From positions 2,046,001-2,110,000 of the forward strand of contig NZ_CP038635.1 of assembly GCF_004768545.1 (NCBI RefSeq): a DNA stretch of 64,000 nt, in the 5' to 3' direction. Source of the DNA: Cupriavidus oxalaticus (lineage in GTDB: Bacteria; Pseudomonadota; Gammaproteobacteria; Burkholderiales; Burkholderiaceae). The position numbers and the translations under genes were made by a program. The notes under the pieces are model-generated. The model searched no databases, was not told the DNA's origin, and was given only the letters and a program-made list of their open reading frames with translations. Every line of letters starts with the position of its first letter. Within the stretch, counting starts at the first letter, position 1. Shown one piece after another: positions 34,179-44,764 of the stretch.

Positions 34179-36341
34179 TCATGCGTGCGGCTTCATGACC
34201 ACCGCCTGCGGCTGCAGGACCACCAGCGCATCCAGCGCCAGCACGCGGTCCGGGTAGGCCACCAGCGGATTGATGTCGATCTCCGCAAGCCCGGGATTGG
34301 CCCGCATCTGCTCGCCGATCAGCGCGACCACTTTGGCGATGGCCGCGGTGTCGACCGCAGCCGCGCCACGGATGCCGCGCAGCAGCGATGCCGCCTTCAG
34401 CCGGCCGAGTTCCTGCAGGATGTCGGCCTCGGCCAGGTCGGCCGGCAGTAGCCGCACGTCCTTCAGCGCCTCGATCCAGATGCCGCCCAGGCCCACCAGC
34501 ACCACCGGCCCCCAGTCGGCATCGCGCCGCGCGCCAACCACCAGTTCGAGCCCGCGCGGGCCCATGGCCTCGACCAGCACGCCGTCCAGGCGCAGGCCGG
34601 GACGGTGCTTGCCGATGTTGTCGTGCAGCTGCTGCCAGCCGGCACGCAAGGCCGCCTCGCCCGCCAGCCCGACGATCACGCCGCCGACGTCGCTCTTGTG
34701 CGGCAGCTCGCTGGCCTGCGCCTTGATCACCACCGGATAGCCGATGCGCGCGGCCACTGCGACGGCCTCGTCCGCGGTGGCGGCGAGGCCACCCTGCGGC
34801 ACCGGCAGCCCGGCGCCGGCGAGCCAGGCCTTGCCCTGGTACTCGGCAAACACACCCGAGGGTGGCACCGGGCCGGGCAGCGGCAGCGCCCGTGGCGCGC
34901 CCTGCGTGGCACGGTGCGCACGCTGCAGCGCCTCGCCGTAGGCGGCCACGCGCGCCAGCGCGCGCAGCGCGCGGTCCGGCGAACGGAAGAACGGCACGCC
35001 GCTGGCGCGGATCGCCTCCACGAAGAACGGTTCGATCGGTCCGCTGTCGCCGGTCACCACCAGCACCGCCGGCTTGTCCGCGCGGGCCAGCGCCGGCACG
35101 ATGTGCTCGGCCTTGTCGCGCTGGGCCACCTCCGGGCCGGCCGGAATGCCCAGCACGATGCTGCCGATGTTGGGATCGGCCAGCATGGTCAGCAGGATGT
35201 CGCCGATCAGGCCGGGCTGGCGCACGCCGATGGTGGTGTAGTCCAGCGGATTCTCCGCGACGGCATAGCCGGGCAGCATTTCGGTAAGGCGCTGCGTGGT
35301 CGGCGCGGTCAGCGCCGGCAGCTCCAGGCCGAGTCCGTCGCAGAAGTCGAGCGCGATGTTCTTCATCGCACCCGATCCGGTCATAAAGGCCGGCCCGCCG
35401 CTGGGCGGAACCGGAAAACGCAGCAGGATCGCCGCTGTGTCGAACAGTTCGTCGAGCGCATCGACCAGCACCACCGCCTCGCGCGCCAGCAGCACCGACG
35501 CCGTGGCGTGGTCGCCGGCCAGCGCGCCGGTATGCGACTGCGCGGCCTCGCGCGCCCGCGCACTGCGGCCCGGCATCAGCATCACCACGGGCTTGCCGGC
35601 GGCGCGGGCTGTGCGCGCCAGCTGCAGGAACAGGCCCGGCCTGCGCACCTGCTCGGCGTAGACCGCGATGACGCGCGTCTGCGGATCGGCGATGTAATAC
35701 GAGAGCACGTCCTCGATGCCGACCGACGCCTCGTTGCCCGTGGACACCGTGGCGGTCATCGGCAACCCGCGGCCGATGAAGGCATCGCGCAGGTTGGCCG
35801 CCATCGCGCCGCTCTGCGCCACCACGCCGATGCCGGGACGGCCGCCGCAGGGATATGGCTGCACCGGCTCGAAGGTCACCGGCACGCCGGCCTCGAAGTT
35901 GGTGAAGCCCATGCAGTTGGGGCCCAGCAGCAGGATGCCGGCCGCACGCGCGGCGGCAGCCAGCTCCTCCTGCTTCGCACGGCCTTCGTCGCCGGTCTCG
36001 GCATAGCCCGAGGCAAACAACACCGCCGCGCTGGCACGGCGCTCGGCCAGCGCCCGCACGGCATCCAGCACGCCGGCTTCGGGAATCGCCAGCACGGCCA
36101 GGTCGATGCCTTCCGGCAGTTCATCCACGCTCTTCACGCAGGCACGGCCGTTGATCTCGGTACTGCTGCGGCTGACCAGGTGGATGGCGCCGGCATAGCC
36201 GAAGCGCTCCAGGTTATCGAGCACGAAGCCGCCAAACGACCTCGGGTCCGCCGAGGCGCCGACGATGGCGATCGAACGCGGCTTCAGGATGCGATCCACC
36301 GGCACCAGTTCGGATGCAGGGGCGGGAGTGTGACTGTTCAT
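34179..36341 (-). CDS. NDP-forming acyl-CoA ligase (FerA/acetyl-CoA synthetase-ADP type)
   Basis: A 720-residue fused alpha-beta CoA ligase of the succinyl-CoA-synthetase-like family. The N-terminal CoA-binding domain begins ILKPRSIAIVGASADPRSFGG (~residue 18), the SHTGALAGD stretch carries the conserved phospho-His region, and the ATP-grasp domain starts near GKAWLAGAGLPVPQGG and ends with EIDINPLVAY. In Sphingobium SYK-6 the feruloyl-CoA synthetase FerA is of this family, though others activate acetate, pimeloyl or phenylacetyl acids. It is the first gene of the minus operon, so it probably activates the pathway's substrate. ATG at 36341. Confidence 0.88.
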   Translation of the reverse strand: MNSHTPAPASELVPVDRILKPRSIAIVGASADPRSFGGFVLDNLERFGYAGAIHLVSRSSTEINGRACVKSVDELPEGIDLAVLAIPEAGVLDAVRALAERRASAAVLFASGYAETGDEGRAKQEELAAAARAAGILLLGPNCMGFTNFEAGVPVTFEPVQPYPCGGRPGIGVVAQSGAMAANLRDAFIGRGLPMTATVSTGNEASVGIEDVLSYYIADPQTRVIAVYAEQVRRPGLFLQLARTARAAGKPVVMLMPGRSARAREAAQSHTGALAGDHATASVLLAREAVVLVDALDELFDTAAILLRFPVPPSGGPAFMTGSGAMKNIALDFCDGLGLELPALTAPTTQRLTEMLPGYAVAENPLDYTTIGVRQPGLIGDILLTMLADPNIGSIVLGIPAGPEVAQRDKAEHIVPALARADKPAVLVVTGDSGPIEPFFVEAIRASGVPFFRSPDRALRALARVAAYGEALQRAHRATQGAPRALPLPGPVPPSGVFAEYQGKAWLAGAGLPVPQGGLAATADEAVAVAARIGYPVVIKAQASELPHKSDVGGVIVGLAGEAALRAGWQQLHDNIGKHRPGLRLDGVLVEAMGPRGLELVVGARRDADWGPVVLVGLGGIWIEALKDVRLLPADLAEADILQELGRLKAASLLRGIRGAAAVDTAAIAKVVALIGEQMRANPGLAEIDINPLVAYPDRVLALDALVVLQPQAVVMKPHA

Positions 36342-36433
36342 GGAATTGCAGCTTCCAGTTGGATGGTGCGGCCCGGGCCATACAGGCCCCACGCAGCCAT
36401 GGTTGGTTCGTGACCGGGTTGGTTGAATTCATT

Positions 36434-36445
36434 CTGGCATACCAG
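36434..36445. promoter_or_regulatory. Candidate FCD-regulator operator, minus side
   Basis: CTGGCATACCAG, inverted repeat CTGG/CCAG around CATA, 93 bases before the CoA-ligase start. The core GCATACCA recurs at 36739-36746, and GTATACCA in front of the second FCD regulator. GntR/FCD operators often have the form TGGTATACCA. Confidence 0.6.
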
Positions 36446-36735
36446 AACACCAATTTCAACACACCACATAAATTTCTTGGCATTCACCGATCGGTGTTTT
36501 CCCTAGGCGAAGATTGCGCACCCGAGCGCGGCGCGGCGCCGAAGGCACTGCTTCCCAGGCCGCTTCCGCAGCAACAGATTAGGACGCGCTTTCCGCACCA
36601 GCAAAGGCTTTGCTGCGAATTCCGAGCCGGAGCAACAGCTTGCCGAGGCGGCGACGGCATGCATCGATGGGCCCGAAACCAGCACTTTGCCAGCGGCGTA
36701 TCAGCCTCAACCTAACTGGATGCCTGAAATCTCTG

Positions 36736-36766
36736 TTTGCATACCACAAATCATGTGTTGTATATT
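36736..36766 (+). promoter_or_regulatory. Promoter and overlapping operator for the plus arm
   Basis: TTGCAT (36737-36742), 18-base spacer, TATATT (36761-36766) is a plausible sigma-70 promoter with the start codon 46 bases beyond. The -35 box lies inside TTTGCATACCACAAA, which contains the GCATACCA core, so repressor binding would block polymerase. Autoregulation by the FCD protein is inferred. Confidence 0.6.
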
Positions 36767-36811
36767 TTTTCGCATACAGAGCTGGCTTCGCCCCGACAGA
36801 AAGAAACGCCG

Positions 36812-37564
36812 ATGACTCCGCACACTCCTCACCCGCACACGCCCGCCCCGACGGCAGGCACCGGCGCTGCTGACGCCCCGGCACGTGCCGGCCTGGCCAA
36901 CGACATACGGGCCACGCTCGAGGATGAGGTCGAGAAGGGTGTGCTGACGCCCGGCGCGCTGCTGGACGAGCGCGCGCTGGCAGACCGCTTCGGCGTGTCG
37001 CGCACGCCGGTGCGCGAGGCGCTGCAGCAACTGGCCGCGCGCGAGCTGGTATGCATGTCGCCGCGCCAGGGCGCCACGGTGGCGCGCATGTCGATCGCCA
37101 GGGTGCGGGCGATGCTCGAGTACGTGGGAGAACTGGAGGCGCTGAGCGCCAGGCTGGCCGCGCGGCGCATCGACGAAACCGTGCAGGCGGCGCTGGACGA
37201 GGGTCTGCGCTGCTGCCAGGCAGCCGCCGACAGCGGCGACGCCGCCGGCTACGCGGCCGCCAACGTGGTGTTCCACGAGGCCATCTATGCCGGCAGCCGC
37301 AACGACTTCCTGGCCGACCACATCCGCCACGCGCGCCGGCGCCTGCAGCGCTACCGCACGCGCGACTTCATCAGCCCGGCGCAGATCGCCAGGTCGCTGC
37401 ACGACCACCAGCAGATCGCCCGCGCCATCCAGGCCGGCGACGAAACCCAGGCCGGCAAGGCGATGCTGCTGCACGTGCCGGCCGGCACCACCGGCTTTTC
37501 CGAATTCCTGGCCACCGTGCCCCGCCATTTCTTCGACGGCGACCACGGCGCCGACATCTCCTGA
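36812..37564 (+). CDS. GntR-family regulator, FCD subfamily (cluster regulator 1)
   Basis: A 250-residue transcription factor. After a His/Pro-rich N-terminal stretch (residues 1-30), the winged helix runs ~35-95 with LLDERALADRFGVSRTPVRE as the recognition region, and the FCD helical ligand domain follows. It is transcribed divergently from the long minus operon and heads the plus operon, so it very likely controls both. Its C-terminus (GTTGFSEFLATVP) is closely similar to that of the regulator at 45853. ATG at 36812, preceded by GAAAGAAAC; upstream ATG at 36737 lies within the promoter. Confidence 0.9.
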   Translation: MTPHTPHPHTPAPTAGTGAADAPARAGLANDIRATLEDEVEKGVLTPGALLDERALADRFGVSRTPVREALQQLAARELVCMSPRQGATVARMSIARVRAMLEYVGELEALSARLAARRIDETVQAALDEGLRCCQAAADSGDAAGYAAANVVFHEAIYAGSRNDFLADHIRHARRRLQRYRTRDFISPAQIARSLHDHQQIARAIQAGDETQAGKAMLLHVPAGTTGFSEFLATVPRHFFDGDHGADIS

Positions 37565-37575
37565 CAGAGGACTCC

Positions 37576-37977
37576 ATGACCCGCCCGGCTCGCTCACTCG
37601 ATGTTCCCGGCCTCGCGCACAAGGCTCCGATCCCGGTCGGCGCGCGCGTGGGCAACCTGATCTGCACGTCGGCGATCGCCGGCAAGGATGCGCGCACCGG
37701 CGAGCTGCCGCCAGACGCCGCCGCGCAGGCCGCGCTCGCCTTCCACAACCTGCAGGGCGTGCTCGATGCCGGCGGTGCCTCGCTCGCCGATGTGCTCAAG
37801 CTCACCGTGTACGTGAAGGACGACAGCGTGCGCGATGCCATCAACGGCGCATGGCTGCGCTGCTTCCCGGACCCGCGCGACCGCCCCGCGCGGCACATCG
37901 TCGTGCACGACCTCCAGCACGGCATGTTGCTGCAACTCGAATGCCTGGCCGTGGTGGCCAGCGATACCCAAGGCTGA
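37576..37977 (+). CDS. Rid-family (YjgF/RidA-like) protein
   Basis: A 133-residue trimeric-type Rid protein. VGARVGNLICTSAIAGKDARTGELP and LADVLKLTVYVKDDSVRDAINGAWLRCF are recognisable; the end, HGMLLQLECLAVV, replaces the classical RidA 'VEIEAIA' with ECLAVV. Rid proteins deaminate reactive enamines, but in catabolic operons many serve as hydrolases or pathway helpers. GAGG is placed 8 bases before the ATG. It lies between the regulator and the hydratase, so it is presumably a pathway component. Confidence 0.85.
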   Translation: MTRPARSLDVPGLAHKAPIPVGARVGNLICTSAIAGKDARTGELPPDAAAQAALAFHNLQGVLDAGGASLADVLKLTVYVKDDSVRDAINGAWLRCFPDPRDRPARHIVVHDLQHGMLLQLECLAVVASDTQG

Positions 37978-37982
37978 AACCC

Positions 37983-38987
37983 ATGATCATCGATTCCCAC
38001 GCCCACATCGTCATGCCCCCCGAAAGCTTCCGCTACATGGCGGAACTGGTCGGCGGCCGCGCCAACCCCTCGACCACGCCGCGCATCCCCGATGAATCGG
38101 TGCGCAAGGTCGCCGAGGAGCTGGTGCGCAGCATGGACAACGTCGGCACCGACGTGCAGTTCATCTCGCCACGCCCCTACCTGCAGATGCATTCGGTCAA
38201 GCCCGGCCGCGTCACGGAACTGTGGTCGCGCCACTGCAACGACCTGATCGCGCGCTTCGTCGAGCTGTTCCCCGACCGCTTCCGCGGCGTGGCGGGCCTG
38301 CCCCAGTACATGGACGAATCGCCGGCGCTGCGCGCGGTGCCCGAGCTGGAACGCTGCGTCAAGGAACTGGGCTTTGTCGGCTGCCTGATCAATCCGGATC
38401 CCACCGAAGGCGAAGGCCCGACCCCGCCGGGGCTGGGCGACCCGTTCTGGCATCCGCTTTACGACGCCATGACGCGACTGGACGTGCCGGGCCTGATCCA
38501 CTCCGCGGGCAGCTGCAGCGCGCGCGAGTCGTACACGCTGAAGTTCATCAACGAGGAAAGCATCGCCATCGTCTCGCTGCTGGGCGCCAAGGTGTTCGAC
38601 AAGTACCCGGACCTGAAGATCGTGGTGGCACACGGCGGCGGCGCGATTCCCTACCAGATGGGCCGCTTCCGCGCGTGGAACGTGCGCAAGGGCGAAGCCA
38701 CCAGTTTCGACGACCAGCTCAGGCACCTGTACTTCGACACCTGCAACTACTCGCGCGAGGCGATCGAGCTGCTGCTCAAGGTGGCCGGCACCGACAACGT
38801 GCTGTTTGGCACCGAGAAGCCCGGCACGGGTAGCGCGCGCGACCCGGTCTCGGGCCGCGACTTCGACGACATGAAGCCGGTGATCGAAAGCATCGACTGG
38901 CTGACCGAGGAACAGCGCCGCAATATCTTCGAGTGCAACTGCACCCGCCTCTACTCACGCGCCTTCCGCAAGGACGAGGAGTGCTGA
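37983..38987 (+). CDS. Amidohydrolase-family hydratase (LigJ-like 4-oxalomesaconate hydratase)
   Basis: A 334-residue TIM-barrel protein of the amidohydrolase_2 family. MIIDSHAHIVMPP gives the metal-binding His-x-His; the middle HSAGSC and the later VVAHGGGAIPYQMGRFR and FGTEKPG supply further His and acidic residues. The NPDPTEGE... FWHPLYDAM segments match LigJ, which hydrates 4-oxalomesaconate to CHA; other members are decarboxylases (ACMSD). With the LigB-type oxygenase and RraA aldolase present, LigJ-like hydration is the favoured role. It begins 5 bases after the Rid gene stop. Confidence 0.82.
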   Translation: MIIDSHAHIVMPPESFRYMAELVGGRANPSTTPRIPDESVRKVAEELVRSMDNVGTDVQFISPRPYLQMHSVKPGRVTELWSRHCNDLIARFVELFPDRFRGVAGLPQYMDESPALRAVPELERCVKELGFVGCLINPDPTEGEGPTPPGLGDPFWHPLYDAMTRLDVPGLIHSAGSCSARESYTLKFINEESIAIVSLLGAKVFDKYPDLKIVVAHGGGAIPYQMGRFRAWNVRKGEATSFDDQLRHLYFDTCNYSREAIELLLKVAGTDNVLFGTEKPGTGSARDPVSGRDFDDMKPVIESIDWLTEEQRRNIFECNCTRLYSRAFRKDEEC

Positions 38988-38988
38988 C

Positions 38989-40227
38989 ATGGCAATGACC
39001 CGCGAAGACAACGACCTGCTCACCCGCGTCGAGGGCGGCGCGCCGATGGGCGAGATGATCCGCCAGCACTACTGGCTGCCGGCGGTGCCGTCGGCCAAGC
39101 TGGTGGCAGACGGCGCGCCGGTGCGCGTGCGCCTGCTGGGCAGCAACTATGCGGCCTTCCGCGCCACCGACGGCAGCGTGGGCGTGGTCGACGAATTGTG
39201 CCCGCACCGCAAGACCTCGTTGCTGATGGGCCGCAACGAAGACAACGGCCTGCGCTGCATCTTCCACGGCTGGAAGCTCAACACCCGCGGCGAGGTAGTG
39301 GAGGCGCCCAACCACACCGGCGAGCAGGCGCAGTTCTGCAAGCACGTGCGCGTCAACCGCTATGCGGTGGAGGAGCGCGGCGGCATCGTCTGGGTGTGGC
39401 TGGGCAAGGGCGAGCAAGCGCCGAAGTTCCCCGACCTGCCATTTACCACCCTGCCGGAAGACCAGCGCTCGGTCACCAGCCAGGAAGTGCCGACCAACTG
39501 GGTCCAAGGCGTGGAAGCCTCGATGGATTCTTCGCATGTCGGCGTGCTGCACGAGTCCACCACGCAGATCACCGCCGGCTCCGGCAACGAGCGCCTGCAC
39601 ATGACGCAGGCCCTGGCGCCGCGGCTGGAATTCGAGGACCGGCCCTACGGCTACCGTTATGCGGCCATCCGCCCCCTGGCCGACGACAAGGTCTATGCCC
39701 GCGTCAACAACTTCGTGATGCCGTGGTACGGGATCATCTGCGCCCCCGACGCGAAGGGTCCCGGCACGGTGTTCTTCTCGACGCCTGTCGACGACGTCAC
39801 GCACCGCGCCTGGTTCGTCCACTTCAATCCGCACCGGCCGCTGGGCATGACGGTGATGTCGGCCACGCCGGACGTGTGGGACTTCCCGCCGCTGCCGCCG
39901 GGCGGCCCCGACAACAACTGGGGACAGAACCGCGACCTGATGCGGCGCGGCCACGCCACCGGCTTCCCGCAGCACCTGGGGACCGAAGACTTCGCCATGT
40001 TCCTGGGCCAGGGCCCGATCGCCGACCGCACCACCGAACAGTTGTGCTCGGCCGACGGCGCCGTGCTGCGCGTGCGCCAGGCGCTGCTGAAGTCCGTGCG
40101 CGAGTTCATGGCCGGCAAGACCCCCACGCTGGCGGACAGCCCCGAGCTCGACTACGCGCAAGCGGTATCGGTGGGCGGCGTGCTGCCCGCCGGCACGGAC
40201 TGGCGCGTGCTGACCCAGGCGGGCTGA
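38989..40227 (+). CDS. Rieske non-haem-iron oxygenase, large subunit (phthalate 4,5-dioxygenase class)
   Basis: A 412-residue oxygenase component. The Rieske [2Fe-2S] ligands are Cys71, His73, Cys90 and His93 (CPHR ... CIFHGW). The mononuclear iron is held by Asp180-x-x-His183-x4-His188 (DSSHVGVLHE) and a later Asp in GTEDFAMF. This class includes phthalate dioxygenase and O-demethylases such as LigXa, so the ring could be dihydroxylated or demethylated. No small (beta) subunit is encoded, as usual for this class. One base separates it from the hydratase stop. The reductase gene lies beyond the Bug gene. Confidence 0.9.
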   Translation: MAMTREDNDLLTRVEGGAPMGEMIRQHYWLPAVPSAKLVADGAPVRVRLLGSNYAAFRATDGSVGVVDELCPHRKTSLLMGRNEDNGLRCIFHGWKLNTRGEVVEAPNHTGEQAQFCKHVRVNRYAVEERGGIVWVWLGKGEQAPKFPDLPFTTLPEDQRSVTSQEVPTNWVQGVEASMDSSHVGVLHESTTQITAGSGNERLHMTQALAPRLEFEDRPYGYRYAAIRPLADDKVYARVNNFVMPWYGIICAPDAKGPGTVFFSTPVDDVTHRAWFVHFNPHRPLGMTVMSATPDVWDFPPLPPGGPDNNWGQNRDLMRRGHATGFPQHLGTEDFAMFLGQGPIADRTTEQLCSADGAVLRVRQALLKSVREFMAGKTPTLADSPELDYAQAVSVGGVLPAGTDWRVLTQAG

Positions 40228-40273
40228 AGCGCGCCGGCACGGAAACCAAAGACAAAGAGAAACGGAGACAAGC

Positions 40274-41314
40274 ATGACAAGCATGTGCCGACGCCGGCTG
40301 TTGCTGGCGGCCTGTGCCGCCATCGCCGCCCCAGCCGCCCCAGCCGCCCCAGCCGCCCCAGCCGCCCCAGCCGCCCCAGCCGCCCCAGCCGCCCCCGCGG
40401 CGGCGCATGCCGGCATGCAGGGCAGACCCGTGATCCGTATTCTGCTCGGGCTGCCGCCCGGCGGCGGCACCGACGCGATCGCCCGCTACTTCGCCGACCG
40501 GCTGCCCGCGCTGCTGGACCAGCCCGTCATCATCGAAAGCCATGTCGGCGTGGGCGGCCGCATCGCGGCCGATATGCTGATGGCGGCCAGGCCCGACGGC
40601 CTGACCTACATGATCGCCCCCAACGCGACGCCGACCTTCCAGACCCTGGTGTTCGGCAAGCAGCTCAAGTGGGACCTGTGGCGCGACTTCGCGCCGGTGG
40701 CCGGGCTGGTGTCATACCCGCTGGGCATGGCCGTGCGCCCGGATACCGGCAAGAACGCGCAGGAGTTCATCCGCTGGGCCAAAAGCCATCCAGCCGAGGC
40801 CTTCGGCACGCCCGGGCTGGGCGGGCAGAACCACTTCCTCGGCATGCAGTTCGCGCGGGCGGCCGGCATCACGCTGACCGCGGCGCCCTACAAGGGTACC
40901 CCGCCGATGATCACCGACCTGGTGGGCGGCCATGTGCCCGCGGCCGTCACGCTGCTGGACGACATGATGAAGTACCACCGCAGCGGCAAGGTCCGCGTGA
41001 TCGGCATCTTCAGCCCGAAGCGCTCGCCGCTGGCGCCCGAGATCCCGACCATGGCCGAGCAAGGCGTGAACATGCCGTTCGCCGAAGGCTGGACCGCGAT
41101 GTGGGCGCCCGCCCGGACCCCGCCGGCCGAACTTGAGCGCATGCAGCAAGCCCTGCGCAAGATCCTGTCCGCACCCGGGACCGCGACGTTCCTGATGCAG
41201 CGCCTGTCGGTCGTGCCCGACTACCTCAACGCCGCGGACATGGCCCGCCGGCAGCGCGCCGAACTGGCGACGTGGGAACCCATCATCAGGTCGTCCGGGT
41301 TCAGCCCGGAATGA
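40274..41314 (+). CDS. Bug-family solute-binding protein of plus arm, with repetitive signal region
   Basis: A 346-residue Bug protein. The N-terminus MTSMCRRRLLLAACAAIAAP leads into an APA repeat encoded by a 9-base microsatellite (residues ~18-41), ending with AAHAG; mature domain starts near GRPVIRILLGLPPGGGTDA. Other blocks are ESHVGVGGRIAADML and KGTPPMITDLVGGH. LLAAC at residue 10-14 could be a lipobox, so the protein may be a lipoprotein with a long linker. It is a paralogue of the Bug protein at 30807. It sits between oxygenase and reductase genes. Confidence 0.88.
   Translation: MTSMCRRRLLLAACAAIAAPAAPAAPAAPAAPAAPAAPAAPAAAHAGMQGRPVIRILLGLPPGGGTDAIARYFADRLPALLDQPVIIESHVGVGGRIAADMLMAARPDGLTYMIAPNATPTFQTLVFGKQLKWDLWRDFAPVAGLVSYPLGMAVRPDTGKNAQEFIRWAKSHPAEAFGTPGLGGQNHFLGMQFARAAGITLTAAPYKGTPPMITDLVGGHVPAAVTLLDDMMKYHRSGKVRVIGIFSPKRSPLAPEIPTMAEQGVNMPFAEGWTAMWAPARTPPAELERMQQALRKILSAPGTATFLMQRLSVVPDYLNAADMARRQRAELATWEPIIRSSGFSPE
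40325..40396 (+). repeat. Nine-base tandem repeat encoding Ala-Pro repeats
   Basis: Seven perfect copies of GCCGCCCCA (40325-40387) and an eighth with one change (40388-40396) lie in the signal/linker part of the Bug gene. Because the unit is three codons, slippage changes the length of the linker without a frameshift. Confidence 0.95.
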
Positions 41315-41348
41315 CAGCGTTCCGACAGGAAGAACCGAAGGAAGCACC

Positions 41349-42317
41349 ATGAGCAATTCCGAAACACTGCAGGTGAGGGTCAAGTCCATGGCCTGGGAGG
41401 CCGACGGCATCCTGAGCTACGAGCTGTGGCCCGAGCCGCCGCGCAAGGCGCTGCCGCCGTTCTCGGCCGGCTCCCATGTCGACGTGCACCTGCCCAATGG
41501 CCTGATCCGCAACTACTCGCTGCTCAACGCGCCGCACGAGCGGCACCGCTACGTGATCGGCGTGAACAAGGACCCGAACAGCCGCGGCGGCTCGCGCTAC
41601 CTGCACGAGGTGCTGCGCCCCGGCGATACGCTGGCGATCAGCGCCCCACGCAACAACTTCCCGCTCGAGGAGTCGGCCGCGCTGAGTGTGTTTATCGCGG
41701 GCGGCATCGGCATTACGCCGATCCTCGGCATGATCCGCCGCCTGCAGGCGCTCGGCCGGCACTGGCAGCTGCACTACGCAGCGCGCACGCGCCGCAATGC
41801 CGGCTTCCTCGACGCCGTGCAGGCGCTGCGCGATGACGCCAACGCCGAAGTGCAGCTGTGCTTCGACCGCGAGCCCGGCGGGCGCATGCTGGATATCGCC
41901 GGCATCGTCCGTGCGCTGCCGGCCAGCGCCCATGTCTATTGCTGCGGCCCGCTGCCGATGCTGGAAGCGTTCGAGCAGGCCACTACCGGCCTGCCGCCCG
42001 CGCAGGTCCACCGCGAGTACTTCGCGGCGCGCGAGAGCGCCGCCACCGAGGGCGGCTTCACCGTCGAGCTGGCCCGCAGCGGCCGCAGCGTCGAAGTGCA
42101 GGCGGGCCAGACCATCCTGGACTGCCTGCTCGGTCAGGGCATCGAGCCGCCGTATTCGTGCCAGGAGGGCATCTGCGGCACCTGCGAGGTGCGCGTGCTC
42201 GACGGCGTGCCGGACCATCGCGACCTGGTGCTCAGCGAGGCGGACAAGACCGCGAACCAACGCATGATGATCTGCTGCTCCGGCGCCAGGAGCCGCAAGC
42301 TGGTGCTGGACCTGTGA
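41349..42317 (+). CDS. Phthalate-dioxygenase-type reductase (FMN/NAD/[2Fe-2S])
   Basis: A 322-residue one-protein electron carrier: FMN-binding domain (residues ~1-105, RNYSLLNAPHER), NAD-binding domain (FIAGGIGITPILGMIRRL, YCCGPLPML), and C-terminal plant-type ferredoxin with Cys ligands in SCQEGICGTCE and MICCSG. It passes electrons from NADH to the Rieske oxygenase at 38989, the only partner in the window. VanB- and PDR-like relatives serve O-demethylases and dioxygenases. The Bug gene between oxygenase and reductase is unusual. Length is typical. Confidence 0.92.
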   Translation: MSNSETLQVRVKSMAWEADGILSYELWPEPPRKALPPFSAGSHVDVHLPNGLIRNYSLLNAPHERHRYVIGVNKDPNSRGGSRYLHEVLRPGDTLAISAPRNNFPLEESAALSVFIAGGIGITPILGMIRRLQALGRHWQLHYAARTRRNAGFLDAVQALRDDANAEVQLCFDREPGGRMLDIAGIVRALPASAHVYCCGPLPMLEAFEQATTGLPPAQVHREYFAARESAATEGGFTVELARSGRSVEVQAGQTILDCLLGQGIEPPYSCQEGICGTCEVRVLDGVPDHRDLVLSEADKTANQRMMICCSGARSRKLVLDL

Positions 42318-42384
42318 CCGCCCCCATCCACCGATCGAATGAACGAACGAGCGATATCCGCTCCTGCCAACTGGAACTCCCATT

Positions 42385-43191
42385 ATGAGCACTGAACTGG
42401 TTACCTATGAACTCGACGGGCCGGTCGCGCTGATCGGCCTCAACCGCCCCGACAAGCGCAACGCCATCAATGAAGACGTGGTGTGGGCGCTGCGCGATGC
42501 CGTGGTGCGCGCCGGCGAAGAAGCCAGCGTCGGCGTGCTGTTTGGCCATGGCAGCAACTTCTGCGCGGGCCTGGACCTGAAGGAAGCGCTGGCGCGCGCG
42601 GCCGGCGCCCTCGCCAACGCCCCGCGGCCACGCAAGCGCCAGCGGCATTCCTGGCACACCGTGTTCGACATCATCGCGCGCGGTCCCATTCCGTTCGTGG
42701 CCGCACTGCATGGCGCGGTGGTCGGCGGCGGGCTGGAGCTGGCCACCGCGGCGCACGTGCGCGTGGCGGATGAATCCGCCTTCTTCGGCCTGCCCGAAGG
42801 CCAGCGCGGCATCTTTGTCGGCGGCGGCGGAACGGTGCGCGTGCAGCGCGTGGTGGGCTACACCGTGATGGCCGACATGATGCTGACCGGCCGCCTGCTG
42901 TCGGCGGCCGAGGGCGAGCGCGAGCACATCGTGCGCTACGTTGTGCCGGCCGGGCAGGCGCTGGACAAGGCGCGCGAGCTGGCCGCCAGGATCGCCCGCA
43001 ATACGCCCGACACCAACTGGCGCATCACCAATGTGCTGCCGCGCATCAACGACCTGTCGCATGACGACGGCCTGTTCATGGAGTACCTGAACTCGAACAT
43101 GGAGCGTTCCCCCGAAACCGCCGAGCGGCTGCGCGAATTCGTCGAAGGGCGGGCCCAGCCGCTGGTCTCCCCGGCAGGCAAACAGGACTGA
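42385..43191 (+). CDS. Enoyl-CoA hydratase/isomerase family protein (crotonase), plus arm
   Basis: A 268-residue crotonase. Oxyanion-hole strands are SNFCAGLDLKEAL and ALHGAVVGGGLELATAAHVRVA; ESAFFGLPEGQRGIFVGGGGTVRV includes a Glu at the catalytic region, GLELA offers the other, so a hydratase function is supported. Four bases upstream of the 3-hydroxyacyl-CoA dehydrogenase gene, with which it would make a two-step module of side-chain beta-oxidation. The spacer of 67 bases from the reductase includes no terminator. Confidence 0.87.
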   Translation: MSTELVTYELDGPVALIGLNRPDKRNAINEDVVWALRDAVVRAGEEASVGVLFGHGSNFCAGLDLKEALARAAGALANAPRPRKRQRHSWHTVFDIIARGPIPFVAALHGAVVGGGLELATAAHVRVADESAFFGLPEGQRGIFVGGGGTVRVQRVVGYTVMADMMLTGRLLSAAEGEREHIVRYVVPAGQALDKARELAARIARNTPDTNWRITNVLPRINDLSHDDGLFMEYLNSNMERSPETAERLREFVEGRAQPLVSPAGKQD

Positions 43192-43195
43192 GGCC

Positions 43196-44566
<1,371 letters not shown>

Positions 44567-44764
44567 GTTTTCCACCCCTCGCCACCCCGACACCGTCCGA
44601 TGCGTCCGATGGATTGCAGCCCTGCCTGGGCTGCGCCTCGGGCGCGGGTCCGTGCCGCCGGAAAACGCCGTTTCCGGCCATTTTTTCATGCCGTTGATGC
44701 AATGGCACCCCGGTGCAGCGGCGGGATCAGCCGCGCAATCCGTTCATCCTGGAGGAGAAAAGCA

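Larger units (their letters stand above)
36342..36811. other. Divergent regulatory region of the catabolic supercluster (470 bases)
   Basis: Non-coding space between the CoA ligase (left, minus) and the FCD regulator (right, plus). It is richer in A+T at both ends (36412-36490 and 36720-36785) than nearby genes. It contains the operator CTGGCATACCAG (36434-36445) on the minus side and a promoter with TTTGCATACCACAAA on the plus side; the middle (36520-36710) holds nothing I can identify. No small gene is supported. Confidence 0.7.

Noticed and set aside
40325..40396. CRISPR-like array
   Set aside because: Nine-base units without spacers and inside a coding sequence; it is a simple microsatellite.
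38776..40470. 564-codon minus-strand frame with Gly-Ala-Ala-Gly run
   Set aside because: The run is the antisense reading of the microsatellite; the plus strand encodes the Rieske oxygenase.
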